Shown: positions 33,945-42,435, counted from the stretch's first letter. The stretch is 64,000 nt of DNA from Bacteroidota bacterium (GCA_029555415.1 JAKPSI010000061.1:1-64000); one strand, 5' to 3'. Made by a program: numbers and translations. The notes: generated by a model not told the origin, from the letters alone.

Positions 33945-35387
33945 TTAGTTCCCTTTCTTCTTTAGTGCCAGCACCTCATCTATCTGTTCCACACTCAGCT
34001 TCTTCGCCATGATGCGTTTATCCTTATCGAGCAAATAGATCGTTGGGAAGGTCTGAACATCATACAGCTGGGAATAACCCGGAATGCCTGCATCCACACG
34101 GGCTTTATCGGCCGCCTTGGAATAGAACACATGTATCCAGTCGTTCAGCTGATGGTCGTTGATGAAACCGATCCAGTCTTTTTTCGTCGCGTCATTTTCC
34201 TTGGCTACTGCATAGATCCGAAGTCCCATGGACTTCCATTTGGTACGGTACAGCGTGTCCAGCTTCGGGAGCACTTCCTTGCAGTGGCCGCAGTTGGGGT
34301 CCCAGAAACAGACCAGGGTATATTCGGCTTCGGTCTTGTACAGTTGCGCGTTCTTATCCGCCACATCCGGCAATTCGATATCCGCCGCCGGGGATCCCAT
34401 GATATTCGCGATCAGACTATAAGCCCTGTCGGTAATGGTCTTCTTTCCTTTCTCGGTCAGCCAGGAATAATTCTTTGAAGAGAAATATTTTTCGAACAGA
34501 TGCACGAACACCTTGTCCTCCCACATGTATTTCTGCACCAGGTAACGGTTCACGAATTTCAGCAGCAGGAAATAGTTCATTTCCTCATTTGCTACCGAAT
34601 AGGCCAGCATCTTATCGATCTCTTTGATCACGGAGTCGGGCTGCGGCAATACCAGTTGTTCGAAATACTTATCGAGTTTGTCTTCGAAGAAGGTGGTATA
34701 GGCCAGCCGGCCGTCATAGAAATTCACACCATCCCAGAAATGGTTTTTGAAATACAGGTATGCGGCGGTGGAGTCTTTCAGATTCGTGGGTTTCTTCAGT
34801 GCTTCCGGCATATCAGGTTCGCGCATCGCATTCAGCAATACGGACAGGATCTGATTCGGGTTCTTTTTGATCAGGCCATCGCGGTAGGTACGCACTTCTT
34901 TGTCAAGTGCAGTGAGTTTGTTCTGGATGAATGCGGAGTCCTCGGCATTCAGCGCTTCTTTCAACTGTTGTCTTGTTTCCGAGATCGCCCTTCCTTTTTC
35001 ACCCATGAAATGCTGGTAACTGTTGAAGAGGTCGTTATCAGGGGAGTTCTGGAACTTCACACCTCCTGCGGCGATAGTGGCCGTATCCGCGAACACGGAA
35101 AAACGCTGCTGCTTATCGATCATCATCTCAAAGAAGCCTGACTTGTTCGGATAGCCGATGAGGTACACCCCACCCGGCAGTTTCTTTGTGCCCTTGAAGA
35201 CGGCAACACCACTCGCGTTCAGTTTTGCTGAATCGATGATGGGGTATTGTTTCCCAAAATAGTGGCCGAGATAGATGTACTGATTCTTAAAAGGTTTGAA
35301 CGTAACAGTGATCTCATATCCTGTCTGTGCCGAAGCACCCAGTGCCATGATCAAAGAAGCAAAAACGAGCCATTTTTTCATAATCAC
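33945..35387 (-). CDS. TlpA-type thioredoxin-domain protein
   Basis: A 480-residue exported protein (signal KKWLVFASLIMALGASAQ). Residues 20-120 form a DUF4369-like beta domain (FKPFKNQYIYLGHYFGK), the middle is helical (DUF5106-like), and residues 335-480 form a thioredoxin fold with the redox pair in FWDPNCGHCKEVLPKL and cis-Pro in TFPTIYLL. Such proteins act in periplasmic disulfide exchange in Bacteroidota. Two possible starts are MIMKK and MKK, two codons apart. The divergent rlmD gene starts about 170 bases away, across a structured region. Confidence 0.87.
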   Translation of the reverse strand: MIMKKWLVFASLIMALGASAQTGYEITVTFKPFKNQYIYLGHYFGKQYPIIDSAKLNASGVAVFKGTKKLPGGVYLIGYPNKSGFFEMMIDKQQRFSVFADTATIAAGGVKFQNSPDNDLFNSYQHFMGEKGRAISETRQQLKEALNAEDSAFIQNKLTALDKEVRTYRDGLIKKNPNQILSVLLNAMREPDMPEALKKPTNLKDSTAAYLYFKNHFWDGVNFYDGRLAYTTFFEDKLDKYFEQLVLPQPDSVIKEIDKMLAYSVANEEMNYFLLLKFVNRYLVQKYMWEDKVFVHLFEKYFSSKNYSWLTEKGKKTITDRAYSLIANIMGSPAADIELPDVADKNAQLYKTEAEYTLVCFWDPNCGHCKEVLPKLDTLYRTKWKSMGLRIYAVAKENDATKKDWIGFINDHQLNDWIHVFYSKAADKARVDAGIPGYSQLYDVQTFPTIYLLDKDKRIMAKKLSVEQIDEVLALKKKGN

Positions 35388-35436
35388 GAATAAGCGGTAA
35401 AGATAATTTATAAGCCGTAAAAAGCTAACTATTTAA

Positions 35437-35546
35437 CCCCCCGGGGGGCAGCCCTGTATAGACAACCGGAGGCGCCCGGAGGTTGCTTTGAACCTCCTCA
35501 AAATCAGCCCTTCACGGGTTTTAGGCCGCAAAAAGCCCTAAACCCA
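35437..35546. other. Structured intergenic region with three hairpins
   Basis: C6G6 palindrome at 35437-35448; GGAGGTT-GCTTTG-AACCTCC hairpin at 35478-35497; imperfect GGGTTTTAGG/CCCTAAACCC stem at about 35517-35546. These lie between the thioredoxin gene and the rlmD promoter. They could be a small RNA, terminators or operator DNA; no family recognised. Confidence 0.35.
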
Positions 35547-35554
35547 TAGCTTTG
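35547..35554 (+). promoter_or_regulatory. -7 box of rlmD
   Basis: TAGCTTTG ends four bases before the GTG start codon of rlmD at 35559, so the mRNA would be leaderless. Confidence 0.55.
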
Positions 35555-35558
35555 CGCC

Positions 35559-36971
35559 GTGAGAAGAAAAAAGAAGAACATCGTAATTGAGCGGTTGCTC
35601 GTGGAAGACTACGCCGCGGAGGGCAAATCCCTGGGCCGGGTGGATGGTAAAGTGATCTTTGTGGAAGGCCTTGTTCCCGGTGATATTGCCGACGTTCGCC
35701 TGCTGAAAAACAAGAAGGACTGGGCTGAAAGTGTACCCGTACATGTGCATCAGTATTCGGCCGACCGCGTGGATCCTTTCTGCTCCCATTTCGGGGTATG
35801 CGGCGGATGCCAGTGGCAGATGCTGCCCTACGAAAAGCAACTTCAGTACAAACAAAAGCAGGTGGAAGAAACGCTGAAACGCATCGGTAAAGTGAACCTG
35901 CCTGTTGTACAACCCATCCTCGGCGCTGCTGCCACCAGAGGTTACCGCAACAAGATCGAATACACCTTCGGCAACAAACGTTTTTTGCTGAAAGAGGAAC
36001 TGCATGATGAGGCGATCTCCGGCCAGCAGGATGTGGCCGGCTTTCATGTGCGCGGCCTGTTCGATAAAGTGGTGGATATCGATACCTGCTATCTGCAGGA
36101 AGAACCCACCAATCTGATCCGTAAAGCGGTGAAGGAATTCGGCCATGCCAACGGACTCACATTCTATGATATCCGCAACCACAGCGGCTTTCTGCGGACG
36201 ATGCAGATCCGTCTCTGCCGTACCGGTGAGATCATGGTGAACATCGTACTGGGTGAAGAGGACAAGCCCAACCGCGAAAAACTGCTGCAGCATATCCAGC
36301 AGCAATTCCCTTCCATCACTACCTTATTATATACCGTCAATACGAAGTGGAACGATAGTCTGTATGATCAGGAACCCATCACCTGGTCGGGTCCGGGTTA
36401 TGTGATCGAGGAACTGGAAGGTTTCCGGTACAAGATCGGGCCGAAGTCTTTCTTCCAGACCAATACCGCGCAGGCCGAAGCGCTGTACCGGGTCACGCGT
36501 GATTACGCGGAGCTCAGCGGCACTGAAACCGTATATGATCTGTATTGCGGCACCGGCAGTATCGGCATCTTCGTGAGCGGGAAAGCGAAAAAGATCATCG
36601 GGGTGGAAATGGTGGCCGCAGCGATCGATGACGCGAAAGAGAACGCTGCACTGAACAACCTGCAGCACACGGAATTCTTTGCGGGTGATGTGATCGATGT
36701 ATGTGATGATGCGTTCTTTCAGACGCATGGCCGTCCGGATGTGATCATCACCGATCCGCCGCGCGCGGGGATGCATGAGAAGTTGGTGCAGAAGATCCTG
36801 GATATGGCCGCGCCGGTCGTAGTTTATGTGAGTTGTAACCCGGCCACACAGGCACGAGACCTGAACTTACTGGCGGAGAAATATGACGTAACGGCATTGC
36901 AGCCGGTCGATATGTTCCCGCATACCCATCATATAGAAAATGTAGCACAGCTGAAACTGCGGCCTTTGTAA
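35559..36971 (+). CDS. rlmD: 23S rRNA (uracil-5-)-methyltransferase, RlmD/RumA-type
   Basis: A 470-residue TrmA/RumA-family methyltransferase that methylates C5 of a uracil in 23S rRNA. Residues 5-65 are a TRAM RNA-binding domain; Cys 75, 81 and 84 (FCSHFGVCGGCQW) with a later Cys near 180 (DTCYLQ) form the 4Fe-4S site. The SAM site is YDLYCGTGSIGIF, followed by TDPPRAG and the catalytic Cys in YVSCNPATQARDL. The start codon is GTG, set right after a -7 box; the TRAM domain needs this start. The exact target base may be U1939 or U747. Confidence 0.88.
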   Translation: MRRKKKNIVIERLLVEDYAAEGKSLGRVDGKVIFVEGLVPGDIADVRLLKNKKDWAESVPVHVHQYSADRVDPFCSHFGVCGGCQWQMLPYEKQLQYKQKQVEETLKRIGKVNLPVVQPILGAAATRGYRNKIEYTFGNKRFLLKEELHDEAISGQQDVAGFHVRGLFDKVVDIDTCYLQEEPTNLIRKAVKEFGHANGLTFYDIRNHSGFLRTMQIRLCRTGEIMVNIVLGEEDKPNREKLLQHIQQQFPSITTLLYTVNTKWNDSLYDQEPITWSGPGYVIEELEGFRYKIGPKSFFQTNTAQAEALYRVTRDYAELSGTETVYDLYCGTGSIGIFVSGKAKKIIGVEMVAAAIDDAKENAALNNLQHTEFFAGDVIDVCDDAFFQTHGRPDVIITDPPRAGMHEKLVQKILDMAAPVVVYVSCNPATQARDLNLLAEKYDVTALQPVDMFPHTHHIENVAQLKLRPL

Positions 36972-37016
36972 AAATTTTATGAACCCGCAAGCAGCGATAA
37001 CGATTAATTTTACAGC

Positions 37017-37772
37017 ATGAGCGAATTCAGAGTGGTTAGGCCTGACAGGTTCCCTCCCATTGTTAAGAACCTGATGATCATCAACGTACTGGTATTTGTC
37101 GCACAATCGGTGCTCGACAGTCAGTACGCCGTTACCAGACATTTGGAATTATGGCCCATCATGCCGGGGGAACTGAAGCCCTATCTGCAGATGATGTTCG
37201 ATATGAAAAAGCTGGATCTGGAACCCCAGTCCTTCCAGCCTTATCAGATCTTCACGCATATGTTCGCGCATGCGCCGGCGCCACAGTTCTATCATATCCT
37301 TTTCAATATGTTCACGCTTTGGATGTTCGGGCGTGTACTGGAGAATGTTTGGGGCGCGAAACGGTTCCTGATCTTTTACATCGCGTGCGGACTGGGTGCG
37401 GCAATTTTGCACTTAGGCATGCAGTATTACCGTTGTGAGTTGCTGCTTGAAGCGTTCCAGCATCAGAATGTGGCGGGTGTGGACGCGAATATCGCAGGGA
37501 TCGTTCCTGCACTTGGTGCTTCCGGTGCTATCATGGGTGTGATGGCCGCCTTCGCTTATTTATTCCCGAACACGGAATTATACATCATGCTCATCCCGAT
37601 CCCCATCAAGGCCAAATGGGCCATGCTGGGACTGGCGGCGATCGACCTCTTTGGTGGTGTGGCCAATATCGCGGGTGATAACCTGGCGCACTTCGCCCAC
37701 CTGGGTGGCGCGATCACAGGATTTATTATCGTACTGATCTGGAACAAAACAAGCCGGAAAACGTTTTATTGA
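37017..37772 (+). CDS. Rhomboid-family intramembrane serine protease (first of pair)
   Basis: A 251-residue polytopic membrane protein. It has six to seven hydrophobic helices, an N-terminal PPIVKNLMIINVLVF, the conserved WMFGRVLENVWG loop, the catalytic Ser in GASGAIMGVMAAF and the catalytic His in HFAHLGGAITGF. All catalytic motifs of an active rhomboid are present. Substrates are unknown. It starts 45 bases after rlmD and is followed 15 bases later by a second rhomboid. Confidence 0.9.
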   Translation: MSEFRVVRPDRFPPIVKNLMIINVLVFVAQSVLDSQYAVTRHLELWPIMPGELKPYLQMMFDMKKLDLEPQSFQPYQIFTHMFAHAPAPQFYHILFNMFTLWMFGRVLENVWGAKRFLIFYIACGLGAAILHLGMQYYRCELLLEAFQHQNVAGVDANIAGIVPALGASGAIMGVMAAFAYLFPNTELYIMLIPIPIKAKWAMLGLAAIDLFGGVANIAGDNLAHFAHLGGAITGFIIVLIWNKTSRKTFY

Positions 37773-37787
37773 TAACAGCTGAAAGCA

Positions 37788-38723
37788 ATGGGTATATACG
37801 AACGGGATTATACAGGCAGAATGGCCCTCGGGCAAAGTGGTAATATGCTGACCATGCTGCTGGCCATCAACCTGCTTTCCTATGTGATCCTGGGTTTCAT
37901 CAAAGTGCTGTTCATCTTCCACTTTGCGGACAGCACCACTGCACTGACGCATTTTCATGATACGATCCTGTATTGGTTCGCGATGCCGGTCAAACCCATG
38001 GAGATCCTGTATCGCCCGTGGACGATCATCACGCAGCTTTTCGTGCACAATGATTTCTGGTCCATCTTCGGCAATATGATCTGGTTGTGGACCTTCGGTT
38101 ACATTTTCCAGGATCTGGGCGGTAACCGCCGCATCGTTCCCGTTTATATTTATGGTGGAGTGGCCGGCGCACTGTCGCTCGTACTGGTGTATAATAATAT
38201 GCCATCGCTCCAGGGCCTGACAGCCAATGTGTGGATATTCGGCGCGTCACCCGCGGTAATGGCGGTGGCAATGGCCACGACCCTGTCGGCCCCCAACTAC
38301 CGCATTTTCCCCTTGCTGGGTGGCGGTATCCCGCTGTGGGTGATCACGGTATTCTATCTGCTGATCGACCTGGCAAGCATTCCTTATGTCAATCCTGCGA
38401 TCCCCGTTTCACATATCGTGGGAGCGCTGATGGGACTATTATTCATCGTCATCCTCCGCAACGGTATGGATATGGGAAAATGGATGAATGCGGTGTTCGA
38501 CTGGATCGGGAATCTGTTCAATCCCAACAGGCCTAAGAAAGGCAAAAGTTTCCGCGAAGAATTATTCTACCGCTCCAAAGGCGACCCGTATACAAAACAA
38601 ACAAAATTGACGCAGCAGCGCGTCGATATGATCCTCGATAAGATCAATCAGCAGGGGTTTAATGCGCTCACGAATGAAGAAAAGGAACTGTTGAAGAAAG
38701 CCGGTGAGAATGATCTTTCTTGA
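37788..38723 (+). CDS. Rhomboid-family protein with C-terminal tail (second of pair)
   Basis: A 311-residue membrane protein with six hydrophobic helices. The catalytic-Ser motif reads FGASPAVMAVAM (GASP in place of GASG) and the His motif is SHIVGALMG, so activity is uncertain. A cytoplasmic tail of about 65 residues follows (LTQQRVDMILDKINQQGF, LTNEEKELLKKAG), a DUF6576-like module seen in other Bacteroidota rhomboids. Its pairing with the first rhomboid suggests a common complex or one being regulatory. Confidence 0.85.
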   Translation: MGIYERDYTGRMALGQSGNMLTMLLAINLLSYVILGFIKVLFIFHFADSTTALTHFHDTILYWFAMPVKPMEILYRPWTIITQLFVHNDFWSIFGNMIWLWTFGYIFQDLGGNRRIVPVYIYGGVAGALSLVLVYNNMPSLQGLTANVWIFGASPAVMAVAMATTLSAPNYRIFPLLGGGIPLWVITVFYLLIDLASIPYVNPAIPVSHIVGALMGLLFIVILRNGMDMGKWMNAVFDWIGNLFNPNRPKKGKSFREELFYRSKGDPYTKQTKLTQQRVDMILDKINQQGFNALTNEEKELLKKAGENDLS

Positions 38724-38730
38724 TTTTTCT

Positions 38731-38856
38731 GCCACATAGCCATGGAGGCCATAGAGGAATACACACATAGGGCTCCAAATTCATAGACCCAATGCCTTGT
38801 GTTCAATAACTAACATCTCTGTGTTCAGGTCTCCATGTCCTCTATGCCTATGTGAC
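38731..38856. repeat. Inverted CCACATAGGCATAGAGG repeat pair
   Basis: Left arm at 38731-38758 (GCCACATAGCCATGGAGG...) and right arm at about 38832-38856, whose reverse complement reads GTCACATAGGCATAGAGG. The arms match at most positions and lie 73 bases apart, just after the second rhomboid gene. They may fold as a terminator-like structure. Confidence 0.6.
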
Positions 38857-38909
38857 AAAATAAGGGGTACATTAACATAATTGAACTTATTTCGTGAAAT
38901 TCGCTGTGT

Positions 38910-40028
38910 ATGGCCAGCCGCTTCCGCATGTTCACCAAAAGATTCTTCATCTACAGCAATGTCATCCTGGCGGTGGTATTCCTGTTGTCATGTCTGGCAT
39001 CCTGGGTGGACCCGCGGCAATGGTGGTACATTACCATGCTGGGCCTCGGTTTTCCGGTCTTTTTATTCCTGCTGGTCTTCTTCCTGCTTTGCTGGCTCAT
39101 CGTGAGGCCGCGCTGGGCGCTGATCTCAGCCATTACGCTGGTGATGGGATACAAGAGTATCATCGTATTCTTCGCGTTCCATGCACCGGGTGCGTTTCAG
39201 TATCAGAAGGACCCGAAGAATATCCGGGTGGCTACCTGGAATGTGGCGCGTTTCATTGAAATGATGCGCAATAACAACAAGGGCAGTCAGACAAGACTGA
39301 AGATGATGGACCTCATTAAAGCGCAGGATGCGGATATCCTTTGCTTTCAGGAATTCTTCCATTCCTTCGATTCGGCCTGGTATCCCAACATCAATTATAT
39401 CCGCGATAATTTCAACTATCCTTACTGGTATTATTCGCATGATAACGACGGGGAGAAACATTATACCGGCAGCATCATCTTTTCACGTTATCCGATCATC
39501 GATAGCGGCATGATCCGTTATCCGCGCCCTACGTTACCGGATGCGTTATTGCATGCCGATATCAAGATCAATGATGATACCATTCGGGTGTACACCACGC
39601 ATTTGCAGTCGCTCCAGTTCGGCAAGGATGATTATGAAAAGATCAGTGCCATTGAAGATGCGAATGACAGTCTGGTCCGTAACTCCCGTTCCATCGCTTC
39701 CAAGATCCGTAAGGGATTCATGTACCGCAGCATTCAGGCCGATCTCATCAAACAGGTATTGCAGGATTGTCCTTACCCCATGCTGTTCTGTGCCGACCTG
39801 AACGATGTGCCCAATTCATATACCTATTTCACGGTCCGGGGAAATATGCAGGACGCCTTTCTGGAGAAGGGTTTCGGCGTGGGCCGCACTTTCAGCAGCC
39901 TGTCGCCCACACTGCGGATCGACTACATCCTGGCCGATGAACATTTCAAAGTGAGGCAGTTCAACCGCCTGGTCAAGAACTACTCCGATCACTACATGCT
40001 GGTGTCCGACATAACGCTCATAAAGTAA
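38910..40028 (+). CDS. Membrane-anchored endonuclease/exonuclease/phosphatase-family protein
   Basis: A 372-residue protein with three N-terminal membrane helices (residues 12-95) and an EEP domain from residue 105: VATWNVARF, ILCFQEFF (metal Glu), SRYPIIDSG, TTHLQSL, CADLNDVP, RIDYILAD and SDHYMLVSD (catalytic His). The family covers DNases, phosphodiesterases and phosphatases, so the substrate is open. The catalytic domain probably faces the periplasm, but topology was not tested. It lies after a repeat pair and before cysS. Confidence 0.85.
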   Translation: MASRFRMFTKRFFIYSNVILAVVFLLSCLASWVDPRQWWYITMLGLGFPVFLFLLVFFLLCWLIVRPRWALISAITLVMGYKSIIVFFAFHAPGAFQYQKDPKNIRVATWNVARFIEMMRNNNKGSQTRLKMMDLIKAQDADILCFQEFFHSFDSAWYPNINYIRDNFNYPYWYYSHDNDGEKHYTGSIIFSRYPIIDSGMIRYPRPTLPDALLHADIKINDDTIRVYTTHLQSLQFGKDDYEKISAIEDANDSLVRNSRSIASKIRKGFMYRSIQADLIKQVLQDCPYPMLFCADLNDVPNSYTYFTVRGNMQDAFLEKGFGVGRTFSSLSPTLRIDYILADEHFKVRQFNRLVKNYSDHYMLVSDITLIK

Positions 40029-40039
40029 GCGGGATTGAT

Positions 40040-40047
40040 TAATTTTG
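40040..40047 (+). promoter_or_regulatory. -7 box of cysS
   Basis: TAATTTTG, full match to TAnnTTTG, 18 bases before the cysS ATG at 40065. Confidence 0.55.
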
Positions 40048-40064
40048 GGCCTTTCCAGCAATTT

Positions 40065-41558
40065 ATGAGTGACCTGAAAGTTTATAATTCCTACAGCAGA
40101 CAGAAAGAAGTGTTTTCACCCCTGACGCCCGGTCACGTTGGCATGTACGTGTGCGGACCTACCGTGAGCGGTGAAAGTCACCTGGGTCACGCGCGCCCTT
40201 ACATCACTTTTGATGTCATCTTCCGTTACTTGCAGCACCTGGGGTATAAAGTGCGTTATGTACGCAACATCACCGATGCAGGTCACTTTGAAGAAGAAGG
40301 ACGTGAGGCAGAGGACAAGATCTCGAAGAAAGCGATTCTGGAAAAACTGGAACCGATGGAACTGGTGCAGAAATACACCAACCTGTACCATTGGGCCATG
40401 GAACAATTCAATACACTGAAGCCGACCATTGAACCAACGGCAACAGGTCATATTGTAGAGCAGATCGGGATGATCCAGCAGATCATCAAGGCCGGTTACG
40501 CGTATGAAGTGAACGGTTCAGTTTATTTCGATGTGAAGAAATACGCGGCCACGCATGATTATGGTAAGCTGAGTGGCAGGGTGATCGAAGACCTGCTGGA
40601 GACGACGCGTGAACTGGAGGGACAGGAAGAAAAGAATGACCGTGCGGATTTCGCGTTATGGAAATCGGCTGCACCGGAACATATCATGCGCTGGCAAAGT
40701 CCGTGGGGCGAGGGTTTCCCGGGATGGCACATTGAGTGCTCGGCCATGGCGACGAAATATTTAGGCGGACAATTCGATATACATGGCGGCGGTATGGATC
40801 TGTTGTTCCCGCACCATGAAAGTGAGATCGCGCAGAGCACGGTGTGCAATCATACTTCACCGGTGCGTTACTGGATCCACAACAACATGATCACCATCAA
40901 TGGCCGCAAGATGGGCAAGAGTTACAACAATGTCATTAAACTGACGGAGTTGTTCAGCGGTGATCATCCGGCGCTGGAGAAAGCTTATCATCCGATGACG
41001 ATCCGTTTCTTCATCCTGCAAACGCACTACCGCAGTACATTGGATTTTGGTAATGAAGCGTTGCAGGCAGCTGAGAAAGGGCTGAAGCGATTATGGGATG
41101 CGTATGAGAAGCTGCAAGCTTTAAGCTATAAGCCACAAGACGGAGGACCCGACTTGCAGCTTGAAGCTAACAGCTTGAAGCTTGTAGCTGAGTTCTCTGA
41201 ATTCATGAATGACGACTTCAGCACCGCCAAGGTGCTTGCGAATATGTTCGAGCTGGTGCCCACCATCAATTCGATGAAAGATAAAACGATCCCGACAGGA
41301 GCTTTGTCTGCAGAGACTTTCGCCTTACTGCAAACTTCTTTCAAGACCTGGCTGGAAGATATCTTCGGCCTGAAAGGCGTATCGGAAGCGGATAACGCCA
41401 AATTGCAGGGTGTGATGCAGCTGCTGATCGATATCCGGAAGGAAGCGAAAGGGAAGAAAGACTTCGCGACATCTGATAAGATCAGGAATCAGCTTGCGGC
41501 GATGGGAATTTCATTGAAAGATGAGAAGGACGGGGGGATGAGCTGGAATATAGAGTGA
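40065..41558 (+). CDS. cysS: Cysteinyl-tRNA synthetase
   Basis: Class-I synthetase of 497 residues that charges tRNA-Cys. It shows the zinc site VCGPTVSG, the HIGH-like SHLGHARPYI near residue 35, FPGWHIECSAMATKYLG, and KMGKSYNNVI (KMSKS variant) near residue 285. The start at 40065 follows a -7 box. A pair of repeat arms (41108-41139 and 41153-41189) is read in frame as residues about 348-375 (KLQALSYKPQDGG and later), between the catalytic and the C-terminal helical part, just before EFMNDDFSTAKVLAN. A repeat word follows the stop codon at once. Confidence 0.94.
   Translation: MSDLKVYNSYSRQKEVFSPLTPGHVGMYVCGPTVSGESHLGHARPYITFDVIFRYLQHLGYKVRYVRNITDAGHFEEEGREAEDKISKKAILEKLEPMELVQKYTNLYHWAMEQFNTLKPTIEPTATGHIVEQIGMIQQIIKAGYAYEVNGSVYFDVKKYAATHDYGKLSGRVIEDLLETTRELEGQEEKNDRADFALWKSAAPEHIMRWQSPWGEGFPGWHIECSAMATKYLGGQFDIHGGGMDLLFPHHESEIAQSTVCNHTSPVRYWIHNNMITINGRKMGKSYNNVIKLTELFSGDHPALEKAYHPMTIRFFILQTHYRSTLDFGNEALQAAEKGLKRLWDAYEKLQALSYKPQDGGPDLQLEANSLKLVAEFSEFMNDDFSTAKVLANMFELVPTINSMKDKTIPTGALSAETFALLQTSFKTWLEDIFGLKGVSEADNAKLQGVMQLLIDIRKEAKGKKDFATSDKIRNQLAAMGISLKDEKDGGMSWNIE
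41108..41189. repeat. AAGCTTCAAGCT-type repeat pair inside cysS
   Basis: Arm 1 at 41108-41139 (AAGCTGCAAGCTTTAAGC...) and arm 2 at 41153-41189, which on the other strand reads AGCTACAAGCTTCAAGC. The same word occurs in an intergenic gap at 33763-33793. Reading frame is preserved through both arms. Confidence 0.65.
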
Positions 41559-41590
41559 AGCTACTCGCTGCTGGCTTTTAGCTGCTAGTG
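41559..41590. repeat. GCTACTCGCTGCTGG repeat word after cysS
   Basis: AGCTACTCGCTGCTGGC units starting at the base after the cysS stop codon. Same word class as at 21292, 21950 and 33832. Confidence 0.55.
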
Positions 41591-41625
41591 GGTCATTTAA
41601 AGTCGAAACCTCTTTATTGAATCGT

Positions 41626-41682
41626 GCCTCTACGCCGTTGTTGGTGCCTGCCTGCCGGCAAAGGCAGGTTATCACCAACAAC
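41626..41682. repeat. TTGTTGGT hairpin word interrupted by a palindrome
   Basis: Matches the left end of 31611-31735: GCCTCTACGCC, GTTGTTGGTG (41637-41646), TTAT and CACCAACAAC (41673-41682). Between GGTG and TTAT lies a 22-base insert (41647-41668) that reads CCTGCCTGCCGGCAAAGGCA and then GG, the same palindromic word as at 8498-8517. Confidence 0.75.
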
Positions 41683-41741
41683 TCGAATTGAGGAACACTT
41701 GAAATAGTCAGGGATCTCCATACTCTTTGAGAGAATAGAAT

Positions 41742-41778
41742 CGTTGCGCCGCTGCGCCGCCGCGTCGTTGCGTGAAAC
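41742..41778 (+). repeat. 37-base GC-rich dispersed repeat (copy 3)
   Basis: CGTTGCGCCGCTGCGCC at the left and GCGTCGTTGCGTGAAAC at the right. It ends 11 bases before the glycosylase ATG, so it takes the place of that gene's leader. Confidence 0.8.
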
Positions 41779-41789
41779 AAATAGTCGCC

Positions 41790-42392
41790 ATGCCACACAA
41801 AGCACATTTAAGTAAAGACCGCAAGCTGAAGAAGCTCATCGAAACCATCGAGGTACCCGCACTGAAGAAGCGGCGCAATCTCTTTACTTACCTGTGCGCT
41901 TCCATCATGAGTCAGCAGTTATCGACCAAGGTGGCGGATATCATTTACAAACGTTACATCAAATTATACGGAGGCAAGGAGCCTACGCCGCAGCAGGTGC
42001 TGGATACGCCTTTTGAAGCGCTGCGCGGGATCGGCCTCTCCAATGCCAAAGTGAATTATGTGCAGAATGTGGCGCGGTTTGAGATCGAATCCGGCATGCA
42101 CCACAAAAAACTGCAGGCCATGGACAATGAGGAAGTGATCGCCTATCTCACTACCATCAAAGGCGTGGGCCGCTGGACGGTAGAGATGCTGCTCATGTTT
42201 GCGCTGGGCCGGGAGGATATATTTGCGGTGGACGACCTCGGTATCCAGCAGGCCATGGCGGGATTATACAAACTGGATGTATCTGACAAAAAACAACTGA
42301 AAGCGGATATGCTGCGGATCTCGGAGAAGTGGAGTCCGTTCAGGACTTATGCATGTATGCATTTGTGGAGATGGAAAGACAGCGGTGAATAA
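41790..42392 (+). CDS. AlkA-like DNA-3-methyladenine glycosylase
   Basis: A 200-residue HhH-GPD-type base-excision glycosylase. The helix-hairpin-helix reads LTTIKGVGRWTVEMLLMFAL near residue 125, followed by the catalytic Asp in FAVDDLGIQQAM. IMSQQLSTKVADIIYKR and LRGIGLSNAKVNYV are typical. It lacks the N-terminal beta domain of E. coli AlkA, as in short Mag-type members. The ATG at 41790 was chosen; the earlier GTG lies inside a repeat word. The stop codon abuts another repeat word. Confidence 0.9.
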   Translation: MPHKAHLSKDRKLKKLIETIEVPALKKRRNLFTYLCASIMSQQLSTKVADIIYKRYIKLYGGKEPTPQQVLDTPFEALRGIGLSNAKVNYVQNVARFEIESGMHHKKLQAMDNEEVIAYLTTIKGVGRWTVEMLLMFALGREDIFAVDDLGIQQAMAGLYKLDVSDKKQLKADMLRISEKWSPFRTYACMHLWRWKDSGE

Positions 42393-42399
42393 TGGAGAG

Positions 42400-42435
42400 T
42401 GGATAATTGATAAAGGAGAATGGATTTCGTTCCGC
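42400..42435. repeat. ATGGAGAGTGGATAATTGAT word after glycosylase gene
   Basis: Degenerate AATGGAGAGTGGATAATTG units that start within a few bases of the glycosylase stop codon at 42390-42392. Same style as the other gene-end words. Confidence 0.4.
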
